Positions 19,238-28,076 of a stretch of DNA of 64,000 nt are shown piece by piece (position 1 is the stretch's first letter; each line of letters begins with the position of its first letter). The position numbers were made by a program, and so were the translations under genes. The DNA is from Mycolicibacterium frederiksbergense. Lineage in GTDB: Bacteria; Actinomycetota; Actinomycetes; Mycobacteriales; Mycobacteriaceae. The stretch spans positions 186,001 through 250,000 of the forward strand of contig NZ_JARXVE010000008.1 of assembly GCF_029893345.1 (NCBI RefSeq), given 5' to 3'. The notes beneath the pieces are model-generated. The model ran no database searches. It had not been told where the DNA came from and saw only the letters and a list, made by a program, of their open reading frames with translations.

Positions 19238-20233
19238 GTGTTTATGCCGCACCAGTTCTTCGGCCACTGGCTCAACCAGAAGTTCGACCACGACATCCGC
19301 AGTAATTACTTCCGCGGGATGGACTTCGCCGGCCCGCAGGGCGACCCGGGCTGGTTCGGACCGGGTAGCGCGGTGTGGCATGTGCATTCCCACTTGCATG
19401 CCCTGATCTTCGGCCTGCAGTGTGCGGCCTACATCGAGCGTCTGGATCCGTCCATCTATTGGATGGGCATGCAGCACTCGCGGCTGGTCAAACGCGACGA
19501 GAACGGGACCGCCGTCCCGGTCATCGATCCGCAGGGCGCGGCGGTGCGGCTGGGCCACTCCATCGCGTTCTTCATCGGCACCGCCTACGGCAATACCGAA
19601 ACCGCCGAACGGGTGGCCAAGACGGTCCGCGCCATGCACCACACCATCAAAGGCACCCGCCCCGACGGCGCCGCCTATGACGCCGACGATCCGGACTGGC
19701 TGCGCTGGAACTACGCGACTGTGGTGTGGGGCCTGGCCACCGCCCACGAGATCTATCATCCGAACCCGTTGCGCGGGAAGAAACTTGACCGCTATTACGG
19801 AGAATTCATCCGGGTCGGGCACGCCCTGGGCGGCACCGACCTGCCGAGCACCAAGGCCGAGACCCTGGACTGCCTGCACTCCTACTTGCCCAAACTGGCC
19901 CTCACCCACGGCGCGGCCATGGCCACCGGCTCCAACCTGCCGATGCCACAGAGCGCCGTGGACTGGGCGATCCGCGACACCATGCCGAAGTGGGCCAAGC
20001 AACTGATCGGGCATACCGATCCCAACCCGATCGAGCGGGCCGGCCGGCGCGCCGTGGTCTGGTCGATCATCAACGGACTGCACACCGCGGCCGGCACCAC
20101 ACCGGAGTTCCGGCAGGCCCAGATGCGCGTCGCCGCAGGAACCTCCGTGCCGCACACCGAGCCCACGTATGCGCCCGGAACCGACCCAATTTTGAGCCGC
20201 GAGCAGGTCGAAGAGAGTTTCATGTCGGTGTGA
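19238..20233 (+). CDS. DUF2236 / MpaB-like oxygenase family protein
   Basis: A 331-residue protein of the DUF2236 family, which contains haem-dependent latex-clearing-type and MpaB-like oxygenases. Features typical of it are the N-terminal WFGPGSAVWHVHSHLHAL segment, ALIFGLQCAAYIERLDPS and the histidine in VVWGLATAHEIYHPNPL. The start is GTG 19238 with GAGGGGAG upstream. It is divergent from a TetR gene that probably represses it. The substrate is unknown. Confidence 0.75.
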   Translation: MFMPHQFFGHWLNQKFDHDIRSNYFRGMDFAGPQGDPGWFGPGSAVWHVHSHLHALIFGLQCAAYIERLDPSIYWMGMQHSRLVKRDENGTAVPVIDPQGAAVRLGHSIAFFIGTAYGNTETAERVAKTVRAMHHTIKGTRPDGAAYDADDPDWLRWNYATVVWGLATAHEIYHPNPLRGKKLDRYYGEFIRVGHALGGTDLPSTKAETLDCLHSYLPKLALTHGAAMATGSNLPMPQSAVDWAIRDTMPKWAKQLIGHTDPNPIERAGRRAVVWSIINGLHTAAGTTPEFRQAQMRVAAGTSVPHTEPTYAPGTDPILSREQVEESFMSV

Positions 20234-20285
20234 CGCACCACACAGATGTTTTTGGCCGCACCGTGTGCTTTGAGACACTGCAGCA

Positions 20286-21668
20286 ATGAGCACTACGCCG
20301 CCGAAAACCAAGCACCGCGAGGTCGCCAGGTTGAGCCGGGTGCCATTGCCGGTCGAGGCCGCCCGCATCGGCGTCACCGGTTGGCAGATCACCCGGACTG
20401 GGGCCCGTGTCGCCGCCAACATCTTCGGCCGCGGATCCCTGCAGCAGAAGATCATCAAGCAGGTGCCGCAGACCTTCTCCGATCTGGGTCCCACCTACGT
20501 CAAGTTCGGCCAGATCATCGCCTCCAGCCCGGGTGCCTTCGGCGAACCACTGAGCCGGGAGTTCCGCAGCCTGCTCGATCGCGTGCCGCCTGCCGACACC
20601 GGCGAGGTGCACAAGCTGTTTGTCGAGGAGCTCGGCGGTGAGCCCACGAAGCTGTTCAAGAGCTTCGACGACAAGCCGTTCGCCTCGGCCTCGATCGCCC
20701 AGGTGCATTACGCCACGCTGCACAGCGGCGAGGAGGTGGTGGTCAAGATCCAGCGCCCGGGCATCCGCCGCCGGGTCGCCGCCGACCTGCAGATCCTCAA
20801 GCGCGGCGCCCAGCTGGTGGAGCTGGCCAAGCTGGGCCGGCGGCTGTCGGCACAGGATGTGGTCGCCGACTTCGCCGACAACCTGGCCGAGGAGTTGGAC
20901 TTCCGGCTGGAAGCCCAGTCGATGGACGGCTGGGTGTCGCATATGCACGCCTCACCGCTCGGCGAGAACATCCGGGTGCCGCAGGTGTACTGGGACCTGA
21001 CCAGCCAGCGGGTGCTGACCATGGAGCGGGTCTCCGGGGTGCGTATCGACGACGTGGCCGGGATCCGCAAGGCCGGTTTCGACGGCACCGAGTTGGTCAA
21101 GGCCCTGTTGTTCAGCGTGTTCGAGGGCGGGCTCAAGCACGGGCTGTTCCACGGAGACCTGCACGCGGGCAACCTGTACGTCGACGACGCCGGCAAGGTC
21201 GTGTTCTTCGATTTCGGCATCATGGGCCGCATCGACCCGCGCACTCGCTGGCTGCTGCGCGAGCTGGTCTATGCCCTGCTGGTCAAGAAGGACCACGCCG
21301 CGGCCGGCAAGATCGTGGTGCTGATGGGGGCCGTGGGAACGGTGAAACCCGAAGGCCAGGCCGCCAAGGATCTCGAAGCGTTTGCCACCCCGCTGACGAT
21401 GAAGTCGCTCGGCGATATGTCCTACGCCGAAATCGGCAAGCAGCTCTCGGCCCTGGCCGATGCCTACGACGTCAAGCTGCCCCGTGAACTGGTGCTGATC
21501 GGCAAACAGTTCCTCTACGTCGAGCGGTACATGAAGCTGCTGGCCCCGAAGTGGCACATGATGAACGATCCGCAGCTCACCGGGTATTTCGCCAACTTCA
21601 TGGTGGATATCAGCCGTGAGCATAAGAATTCCGAAGCAGACACCGAAGACGGACCCGAGGCCTCGTGA
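20286..21668 (+). CDS. ABC1/UbiB-family atypical kinase
   Basis: A 460-residue ABC1 (UbiB/Coq8-like) protein, ortholog position Rv0647c. The diagnostic KxGQ motif is TYVKFGQIIASSPGAF (residues about 70-85); the Ala-rich nucleotide loop is ASASIAQVHYA, the ExD motif is LAEELDFRLEA, and the catalytic loop is LFHGDLHAGNLYVDD with the following FFDFGIMG. Relatives support quinone or lipid metabolism through ATPase/kinase activity. No membrane segment is evident. Its stop overlaps the start of the next gene (GTGA), so the two are coupled. Confidence 0.9.
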   Translation: MSTTPPKTKHREVARLSRVPLPVEAARIGVTGWQITRTGARVAANIFGRGSLQQKIIKQVPQTFSDLGPTYVKFGQIIASSPGAFGEPLSREFRSLLDRVPPADTGEVHKLFVEELGGEPTKLFKSFDDKPFASASIAQVHYATLHSGEEVVVKIQRPGIRRRVAADLQILKRGAQLVELAKLGRRLSAQDVVADFADNLAEELDFRLEAQSMDGWVSHMHASPLGENIRVPQVYWDLTSQRVLTMERVSGVRIDDVAGIRKAGFDGTELVKALLFSVFEGGLKHGLFHGDLHAGNLYVDDAGKVVFFDFGIMGRIDPRTRWLLRELVYALLVKKDHAAAGKIVVLMGAVGTVKPEGQAAKDLEAFATPLTMKSLGDMSYAEIGKQLSALADAYDVKLPRELVLIGKQFLYVERYMKLLAPKWHMMNDPQLTGYFANFMVDISREHKNSEADTEDGPEAS

Positions 21669-22591
21669 CGAACATGAAGGTGCGCACCGGCTTCGCCAAG
21701 TCGTTCGCGGAGCCCGGCGATGTCGAGCTCTACTACGAGGACATGGGCGACCCGAACGATCCGGCGGTGTTGCTGATCATGGGTCTGGGCGCGCAAATGT
21801 TGTTGTGGCGTACCGGTTTCTGCGAGAAGCTCGTCGATCAGGGATTTCGCGTCATCCGGTACGACAATCGCGATGTGGGCCTGTCCACCAAGTTGTCCGG
21901 AAGGCGGGCGGACTCCCCGCTGCCGCTGCGCATGGCCCGGTCGTTTCTCGGCCTGCGCAGCCCGGCGGTCTACACCCTCGAGGATGTCGCCGACGATGCG
22001 GCCGCCCTGCTCGATCACCTGGAAATCGACGACGCCCATATTGTCGGCGGCTCGATGGGCGGCATGATCGCCCAGGTTTTCGCGTCCCGGTACGTGCCGC
22101 GCACCAAGACGCTGGCGGTGATCTTCTCCAGCAACAACCAGCCGCTGCTACCGCCGCCGGGGATCAAGCAGCTGCTGTCGGTGATCACCGGCCCACCGGC
22201 CAATTCGTCGCGAGAAGCCATCATCGACAACACGGTTCGGATCAGCAGGCTCAACGGGAGCCCCGGCTATCCCACTCCCGAGGACCAGATCAGGACCCAG
22301 GCCGCCGAACTGTACGACCGGGCGTATTACCCGGCCGGGATCGCCCGGCACTTCGACGCCATTCTGGGCAGCGGCAGCCTGCTCCATCACGACAAGCGGA
22401 TCAGTGCGCCCACCCTGGTGATTCACGGGCGCTCGGACCGGTTGATGCGCCCGTTCGGCGGCCGTGCGGTGGCCCGCGCGATCGACGGTGCTCGCCTGGT
22501 GCTGATCGACGGGATGGGCCATGAGCTACCCGAACCGGTGTGGGACGAGGTCGTCGGCGAGCTCAAGGTCAACTTCGCCAGCTCCGGATAA
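21665..22591 (+). CDS. lipG: Alpha/beta hydrolase, LipG-like
   Basis: A 308-residue alpha/beta hydrolase in the lipG position (Rv0646c) between the ABC1 kinase and the mycolate methyltransferases. The nucleophile elbow is IVGGSMGGMIAQ (Ser near residue 127), the oxyanion region LIMGLGAQM, and the acid and base are in HGRSDRLM and DGMGHELPEP. The start GTG 21665 overlaps the kinase stop codon. M. tuberculosis LipG is described as an esterase/lipase; the physiological ester here is unknown. Confidence 0.85.
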   Translation: MTNMKVRTGFAKSFAEPGDVELYYEDMGDPNDPAVLLIMGLGAQMLLWRTGFCEKLVDQGFRVIRYDNRDVGLSTKLSGRRADSPLPLRMARSFLGLRSPAVYTLEDVADDAAALLDHLEIDDAHIVGGSMGGMIAQVFASRYVPRTKTLAVIFSSNNQPLLPPPGIKQLLSVITGPPANSSREAIIDNTVRISRLNGSPGYPTPEDQIRTQAAELYDRAYYPAGIARHFDAILGSGSLLHHDKRISAPTLVIHGRSDRLMRPFGGRAVARAIDGARLVLIDGMGHELPEPVWDEVVGELKVNFASSG

Positions 22592-22760
22592 TCAGTGCGT
22601 CGGCAACGTTCGTTTGCTCATCACCGCTTTGCCGACGCCCGAAAGCTCGGTAGCTGACCGAAGTCGACCTACAGTGGCTGGCAGCAGTCTGGGGGGCGGC
22701 TAAGTCAAGACGCGGCTTAGTGCGGCTCTCGCCAGTCCGTCTTTTTTGGATAGGCGCCAC

Positions 22761-23633
22761 ATGGCAAAACGGCCGGCCAAGCTCCAACCCCGTTTCGACG
22801 ACGTTCAAGCGCATTACGACCTGTCCGACGATTTCTTCGCCCTGTTCCTGGATCCGACCCGGACTTATAGCTGCGCGTACTTCGAACGCGATGACATGAC
22901 CCTCGAAGAAGCCCAGCTCGCCAAGATCGACCTGACACTGGGCAAGCTGGGGTTGACGCCGGGAATGACCTTGCTCGACGTCGGATGCGGCTGGGGCGCG
23001 ACGATGATGCGCGCGATCGAGCGCTACGACGTCAACGTCGTCGGCCTCACGCTGAGCCGCAACCAGCAGGCCCACGTCGAGCGGGTTTTCGCGCGGTCGG
23101 ACAGCCCGCGGCACAAGCGGGTACTGCTGGAGGGGTGGGAGCAGTTCCACGAACCGGTTGACCGGATCGTGTCGATCGGCGCGTTCGAACACTTCGGCCA
23201 CGACCGCTACGACCACTTCTTCGCGTTCGCCCACGACGCACTGCCCGACGACGGGGTGATGCTGTTGCACTCCATCACCGGGCTGTTACCGCAGCAGATC
23301 ATCGACCGGGGCATGCCGATGTCGTTCGCGTTCGCGCGGTTCATCAAGTTCATCACCACCGAGATCTTCCCGGGCGGGCGCCTTCCGACGATCGAGATGG
23401 TCGATGAGCGGTCCGCACCGGCCGGATTCACGCTGGCCCAGCGGCAGTCGCTGCAACCGCATTACGCCCGCACACTCGATCTGTGGGCGGCGGCCCTGCA
23501 GGAACACCGCGACGAGGCCATCGCGATCCAGTCCGAGGAGGTCTACGACCGCTACATGCGGTACCTGACCGGGTGCGCGGAGGCCTTCCGGATCGGCTAC
23601 ATCGACGTCAACCAGTTCACCCTGCACGCGTAG
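22761..23633 (+). CDS. Mycolic acid cyclopropane synthase, MmaA2-like
   Basis: A 290-residue SAM-dependent methyltransferase of the mycolic-acid methyltransferase group. LLDVGCGWGATMMRAIERYD is the SAM-binding motif (residues about 71-90). GAFEHFGHDRY carries the catalytic-site Glu, LLHSITG the bicarbonate-site His, HYARTLDLW the Tyr, and YLTGCAEAF the Cys of the family. Its text is nearest to M. tuberculosis MmaA2 in memory (for example HYARTLDLW then IAIQSEEVY and YIDVNQFTL), and it lies in the mmaA1-4 position. The reaction would be cyclopropanation of a mycolate double bond; the exact site cannot be read from sequence. Confidence 0.85.
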   Translation: MAKRPAKLQPRFDDVQAHYDLSDDFFALFLDPTRTYSCAYFERDDMTLEEAQLAKIDLTLGKLGLTPGMTLLDVGCGWGATMMRAIERYDVNVVGLTLSRNQQAHVERVFARSDSPRHKRVLLEGWEQFHEPVDRIVSIGAFEHFGHDRYDHFFAFAHDALPDDGVMLLHSITGLLPQQIIDRGMPMSFAFARFIKFITTEIFPGGRLPTIEMVDERSAPAGFTLAQRQSLQPHYARTLDLWAAALQEHRDEAIAIQSEEVYDRYMRYLTGCAEAFRIGYIDVNQFTLHA

Positions 23634-23843
23634 CCGTGTCGTTGCGTTCTTCTTCTTCGCCACCGCGGTGTGACCGGATGGGTTTCCGCAGGCACTGTCG
23701 GCGCCACATAGTAATCGGCGAGATGAATTTGTTTGCCATCGAAATATTTTGACGGGAGCACGGGCCGCGGAGAACGCCGCATTGCGCTGACCTGTTGTAC
23801 GCTGACGAATAGAGAAGAACTCTAGGCTTGGAGCATTTCGCAC

Positions 23844-24704
23844 ATGTCAAAATTGACACCGAAATACGAAGAACTGCAGTCGATCTACGATATTTCAAAC
23901 GAATTCTATGAACTGTTTCTCGGCCCCACAATGGGTTATACGTGTGGCTATTTCGAGCGTGAAGACATGACCGGCGACGAGGCTCAAATCGCCAAGTTCG
24001 ATCTGGCGCTGGGCAAGCTGGGGTTGCAGCCGGGCATGACGCTGCTCGACATCGGCTGCGGCTGGGGCGGTGGAATGGCGCGGGCGATCGAGAAGTACGA
24101 CGTCAATGTCATCGGCCTGACCCTCAGCGGCGAGCAGCGCCAGTACGCCATCGACAAGCTGGCCCAGGTCCCCACCGACCGCACCGTCGAGGTACGGCTG
24201 CAGGGCTGGGAAGAGTTCACCGGCAAAGTGGACCGCATCGTATCGATCGGCGCATTTGAGCATTTCGGATTCGAGCGTTATCCGGCGTTTTTCGAAATGG
24301 CCTACAACGCGCTTCCCGATGACGGCAGAATGCTGCTGCATTGCATCACCGGATTCGATCTTCGTGAAGGCCAAAAGCTCGGCCTGCACATGACATTCGA
24401 AGACGCGCGGTTCGCCCGGTTCATCATGACCGAGATATTCCCCGGCGGCCGGCTGCCCTCGGTGCCGATGGTCGAGCAGAAGTCGACCGAAGGCGGGTTC
24501 GATCTGACTCAGCTGCAGGAGATCGGGCCGCACTACGTCCAGACACTAAAGATCTGGGCGGACGCACTTGAGGCGCACAAGGACGAGGCCATCGAGATCC
24601 AGGGGCAAGTGGTCTACGACCGCTACGACAAGTACCTCAACGGCTGCCAGCGGTACTTCGCGTCGGGCCACATCAGCGTGCATCAGTTCACCCTGCAGAA
24701 GTAA
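23844..24704 (+). CDS. Mycolic acid methyltransferase paralogue
   Basis: A 286-residue second member of the cyclopropane-synthase family. The SAM site is LLDIGCGWGGGMARAIEKYD, GAFEHFGFERY and LLHCITG carry catalytic positions, and YLNGCQRYF keeps the cysteine. The start YEELQSIYDISNEFYELFLG resembles UmaA/MmaA1 more, while the middle resembles MmaA2, so the family position is unclear. The first 30 codons and the 200 bp upstream are visibly AT-richer than the surroundings. The upstream gap (23634-23843) suggests its own promoter. Which mycolate it modifies is unknown. Confidence 0.82.
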   Translation: MSKLTPKYEELQSIYDISNEFYELFLGPTMGYTCGYFEREDMTGDEAQIAKFDLALGKLGLQPGMTLLDIGCGWGGGMARAIEKYDVNVIGLTLSGEQRQYAIDKLAQVPTDRTVEVRLQGWEEFTGKVDRIVSIGAFEHFGFERYPAFFEMAYNALPDDGRMLLHCITGFDLREGQKLGLHMTFEDARFARFIMTEIFPGGRLPSVPMVEQKSTEGGFDLTQLQEIGPHYVQTLKIWADALEAHKDEAIEIQGQVVYDRYDKYLNGCQRYFASGHISVHQFTLQK

Positions 24705-24797
24705 TCTCCCCCGGGCTGTCGGATCGGGGCAGCGCTGTTCGTCGGATAGGTAGAGAGTGGAACAAAGGGTTCCGCTCACCTCCCCGAGGAGACGACC

Positions 24798-25493
24798 ATG
24801 CACTACTTCGCATTACTGATCAGCGAGGATCGGGAACTCACCCCGGACGAACAAGCCGCCGGAATGGCTGCCTTCCAGGCTTTTCATGACCGGGCCAAGT
24901 CGGCGATACGGGCGGGCGACGCCCTGGCCAAGGCCGCCGTCGCCGTGCATATCACGGGTGGTCCGGATGCCCCGATCGTCACCGACGGGCCATTCGCCGA
25001 GGGATCCGAGGTGGCCTGCGGCTACTACGTCTTCGAGGCCGACAATCTCGACGACGCGCTGGCCCTGGCCCGTGACATTCCGGTCGCCCAGTTCGGCGCG
25101 GTCGAGGTGTGGCCCATGGTGTGGTGGAACGCTCCGGCCAAACAGGTCGGGAACGATTGGCTGGCATTGCTGCTGGAGCGGCCGGAGAACATCACTGTGC
25201 CGGACTCAGAGGAATGGAAGCGCGGCGTGAGCGCACACGGCGAGTTCGGCAAGGCGGCCGGCGAACACATCCTGGGTGGGGCGCCACTGCATCCGCCGTC
25301 GACCGCGACGACGGTGCAGGTCCGCGACGGGCAGGTGACGTTGACCGATGGCCCCTACATCGAGGGTGCCGAGGTGGCCAACGGCTTCTATCTGCTGCGT
25401 GCCGCGGACCGCGACGAGGCGGTGAAGCTGGCGTCGATGATCCCGGCTTCGGTGGTGCAGCTACGCCAGCTGGCCGGGGTCTCCGGCCTGTAG
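24798..25493 (+). CDS. Tandem YCII/DGPF-domain protein
   Basis: A 231-residue protein made of two YCII-like (DGPF) domains: residues 1-112 with VTDGPFAEGSEVACGYYVFE and residues 118-231 with LTDGPYIEGAEVANGFYLLR. Each half has the ferredoxin-like layout. GAGGAG precedes the ATG. It ends 6 bp before a sigma-factor gene; DGPF proteins next to this type of ECF sigma factor are the defining context of the ECF42 group. Its biochemical role is not known. Confidence 0.85.
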   Translation: MHYFALLISEDRELTPDEQAAGMAAFQAFHDRAKSAIRAGDALAKAAVAVHITGGPDAPIVTDGPFAEGSEVACGYYVFEADNLDDALALARDIPVAQFGAVEVWPMVWWNAPAKQVGNDWLALLLERPENITVPDSEEWKRGVSAHGEFGKAAGEHILGGAPLHPPSTATTVQVRDGQVTLTDGPYIEGAEVANGFYLLRAADRDEAVKLASMIPASVVQLRQLAGVSGL

Positions 25494-25499
25494 CCGTCA

Positions 25500-26717
25500 A
25501 TGACCAAGCTGGACGGCGTTTTTCGGCGCGAGTGGGGCCCGGCGGTGGCCACCATCGCGCGCTGGTCGGGTGACCTGACCGTGGCCGAGGACGCCGTCCA
25601 GGAGGCTTGCGCGCAGGCGGTGCGGGTATGGCCGGACGATGGCGTGCCGGCCAATCCCGGTGCCTGGCTGACCGCGGTGGCCCGTAACCGGGCGCTGGAC
25701 CGAATGCGGCGCGAATCCGCCCGTCCGGGAAAGGAATCCGCTGCCGTGTACGAGGAGGCGAAGGCACGGGACGAAGGCGAGCTGCACCCGGTGCGCGACG
25801 ATGAGCTGCGGATGATGTTCACCTGCGCCCACCCGGCCCTGGACCGCAGCTCGCAACTGGCGCTCACCCTGCGGTTGATCTCCGGACTCACCGTCGCCGA
25901 GATCGCCCGGGCCCTGTTGCAGTCCGAGACCGCAGTGGGACAGCGAATCACCCGGGCCAAGAACAAGATTCGCAAGGCCAACATACCGCTGCGGGTGCCG
26001 CCGCCCGAGCTGCTCGGCGAGCGCACACCGCACGTGCTCAGCTGCGTCTACTCGGTGTTCACCGAGGGCTACTGGTCGACCGGAGGACCGTCGGCCATCC
26101 GCGACGAACTGTGCGATGAGGGGGTGCGATTGGCCGGCGAACTGTGCACCCTGCTGCCCGACAACCGGGACGCGCACGCGCTGGCCGCACTTGTGCTGCT
26201 GCATGATTCGCGTCGCCAGACCCGGGTGGACGACGACGGAGGGCTGGTGCCGCTGGACGAGCAGGACCGCAGCCGTTGGGACCGCGGCCGCATCGCCCGG
26301 GGGCTGGAGCAGTTGCGGCTCGCCGACGGCGCGACGGGCCCGTATCTGCCGCAGGCGGTGATCGCGGCGCTGCACACCACCGCTGCGACCTGGCAACTCA
26401 CCGACTGGGCCCTGATCTGTCGGGGCTACGACCGGCTGCTGGCGCTGATGGACTCCCCCGTGGTTCGGGCGAACCGGGCCTTGGCCATCGGTTTTCGGGA
26501 CGGATTCCCAGCCGGCTTGGCCGCGCTCGATGAAGTGGCCGGTGATCCGCGGCTGGCCCGGACGAATACGGTGGCGCCGATCCGCGCGGACCTGCTGCGC
26601 CGGGCCGGCCGCCTCGACGAGGCCCGGCGCTGGTACCGCATCGCACTCGAGGGCGAAGGCGCTGGGTCCGAGCCTGCGCGGGCCTTCCTGCGTCGCCGCC
26701 TCGCCGAGTGCAGCTGA
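25500..26717 (+). CDS. ECF sigma factor with C-terminal extension (ECF42-like)
   Basis: A 405-residue sigma factor. Region 2 includes TVAEDAVQEACAQAV and NPGAWLTAVARNRALDRMRR (residues 27-71). Region 4 is LTVAEIARALLQSETAVGQ with RITRAKNKIRKA (about 139-170). The remaining 230 residues form the helical TPR-like C-terminal domain (DUF6596 type; GRLDEARRWYRIALEGEG near the end) that replaces an anti-sigma factor in this group. It is cotranscribed with the DGPF gene, 6 bp upstream. A bidirectional terminator follows. Confidence 0.88.
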   Translation: MTKLDGVFRREWGPAVATIARWSGDLTVAEDAVQEACAQAVRVWPDDGVPANPGAWLTAVARNRALDRMRRESARPGKESAAVYEEAKARDEGELHPVRDDELRMMFTCAHPALDRSSQLALTLRLISGLTVAEIARALLQSETAVGQRITRAKNKIRKANIPLRVPPPELLGERTPHVLSCVYSVFTEGYWSTGGPSAIRDELCDEGVRLAGELCTLLPDNRDAHALAALVLLHDSRRQTRVDDDGGLVPLDEQDRSRWDRGRIARGLEQLRLADGATGPYLPQAVIAALHTTAATWQLTDWALICRGYDRLLALMDSPVVRANRALAIGFRDGFPAGLAALDEVAGDPRLARTNTVAPIRADLLRRAGRLDEARRWYRIALEGEGAGSEPARAFLRRRLAECS

Positions 26718-26733
26718 TCCGGTTCCGCCCAAC

Positions 26734-26781
26734 AGACGCTAAAACCCCCGAATCCCAGGGATTTCGGGGGTTTTAGCGTCT
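26734..26781. terminator. Bidirectional terminator between sigma gene and rplA
   Basis: Long inverted repeat (arms of about 22-24 nt with a single bulge, core AAAACCCCCGAA and TTTCGGGGGTTTT) between convergent genes. The T-run inside each arm can serve transcription from either side. Confidence 0.85.
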
Positions 26782-26797
26782 GCTCGCGCAGAGAAAA

Positions 26798-27505
26798 TTA
26801 CGCCTCGGTGAAGTTGCGGGTCACCGACGGGTCAACCGGGATGCCCGGTCCGGTGGTGGTCGAGACGGTCACCTTCTTCAGGTAACGGCCCTTCGACGAC
26901 GACGGCTTGGCACGCAGCACCTCATCGAGGGCGGCGCCGTAGTTCTCGGCCAGCTTGGCCTCGTCGAAGGACGCCTTGCCGATCACGAAGTGCAGGTTGG
27001 CCTGCTTGTCCACCCGGAAGTTGATCTTGCCGCCCTTGATGTCGTTCACAGCCTTGGTGACATCGGGGGTGACGGTGCCTGTCTTGGGGTTCGGCATCAG
27101 ACCGCGCGGGCCCAGCACGCGGGCGATCCGACCGACCTTGGCCATCTGATCCGGGGTGGCAATCGCGGCGTCGAAGTCCAGGAAACCGCCCTGGATCTTC
27201 TCGATCAGGTCGTCGCTGCCGACTACGTCGGCTCCGGCGGCCAGCGCCTCTTCGGCCTTCTCGCCGACGGCGAACACCGCGACGCGGGCGGTCTTACCGG
27301 TGCCGTGCGGCAGGTTGACGGTGCCGCGCACCATCTGGTCAGCCTTACGCGGGTCCACACCGAGGCGGATGGCGACCTCGACAGTGGCGTCCTGCTTCTT
27401 GGAGGAGGTCTCCTTGGCCAGCTTCGCCGCCTCAAGCGGCGTGTAGAGCTTGGTCCGGTCGACCTTCTCCTCGGCTTCGCGGTATGCCTTGCTGTTCTTG
27501 CTCAT
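26798..27505 (-). CDS. rplA: 50S ribosomal protein L1
   Basis: Complete L1, 235 residues, start ATG 27505 (MSKNSKAYREAEEKVDRTKL). Landmarks are LPHGTGKTARVAVFA, the L1 signature GPRGLMPNPKTGTVT and KGGKINFRVDKQ. L1 forms the stalk at the ribosomal E site and in many bacteria represses its own rplK-rplA mRNA. The open frame runs far upstream into rplK, but those residues are not L1. No strong Shine-Dalgarno is seen; rplK lies 68 bp upstream. Confidence 0.97.
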   Translation of the reverse strand: MSKNSKAYREAEEKVDRTKLYTPLEAAKLAKETSSKKQDATVEVAIRLGVDPRKADQMVRGTVNLPHGTGKTARVAVFAVGEKAEEALAAGADVVGSDDLIEKIQGGFLDFDAAIATPDQMAKVGRIARVLGPRGLMPNPKTGTVTPDVTKAVNDIKGGKINFRVDKQANLHFVIGKASFDEAKLAENYGAALDEVLRAKPSSSKGRYLKKVTVSTTTGPGIPVDPSVTRNFTEA

Positions 27506-27573
27506 TGAAAATCCAATCGTGTCTGTTGGAGTTGTGGTTGGCGGGCCGAAGCGGGCCCTCCCACACGTCCGAA

Positions 27574-28005
27574 TTATTCGACGGTGATACCCATCGACCG
27601 GGCGGTGCCGGCGATGATCTTCGACGCTGCGTCGATGTCGTTGGCGTTCAGATCGGCCTTCTTGCTCTCGGCGATCTCGCGCACCTGGTCCCAGGTCACC
27701 TTGGCGACCTTGGTCTTGTGCGGCTCGCCGGAGCCCTTCTGCACACCAGCTGCCTTGAGCAGCATCTTGGCGGCGGGCGGGGTCTTCAGCGCGAACGTGA
27801 AGGTGCGGTCCTCGTAGACGGTGATCTCCACGGGGATGACGTTGCCGCGCTGCGACTCGGTCGCGGCGTTGTACGCCTTGCAGAACTCCATGATGTTGAC
27901 GCCGTGCTGGCCAAGTGCAGGACCGACCGGCGGGGCGGGGTTGGCCTGCCCGGCCTGGATCTGCAGCTTGATGAGCCCGGCGACCTTCTTCTTCTTCGGG
28001 GCCAT
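27574..28005 (-). CDS. rplK: 50S ribosomal protein L11
   Basis: Complete L11, 143 residues, start MAPKKKKVAGLIKLQIQAGQ, with the PPVGPALGQHGVNIMEFC motif near residues 26-43 and the rRNA-binding C-terminal domain (KMLLKAAGVQKGSG). L11 binds the GTPase-associated centre of 23S rRNA. It stands between nusG (upstream) and rplA, as in nearly all bacteria. Confidence 0.98.
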   Translation of the reverse strand: MAPKKKKVAGLIKLQIQAGQANPAPPVGPALGQHGVNIMEFCKAYNAATESQRGNVIPVEITVYEDRTFTFALKTPPAAKMLLKAAGVQKGSGEPHKTKVAKVTWDQVREIAESKKADLNANDIDAASKIIAGTARSMGITVE

Positions 28006-28076
28006 GCTTCTGGTGTTCCTTTACTTGCTCATCCAAAGGCGCGTTAGCGCCCGTTGTTACTAGCCGCTGAGAGCGA

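Noticed and set aside
27506..28036. Upstream in-frame extension of rplA into rplK
   Set aside because: The extension is rplK read in another register; L1 homology starts at 27505.
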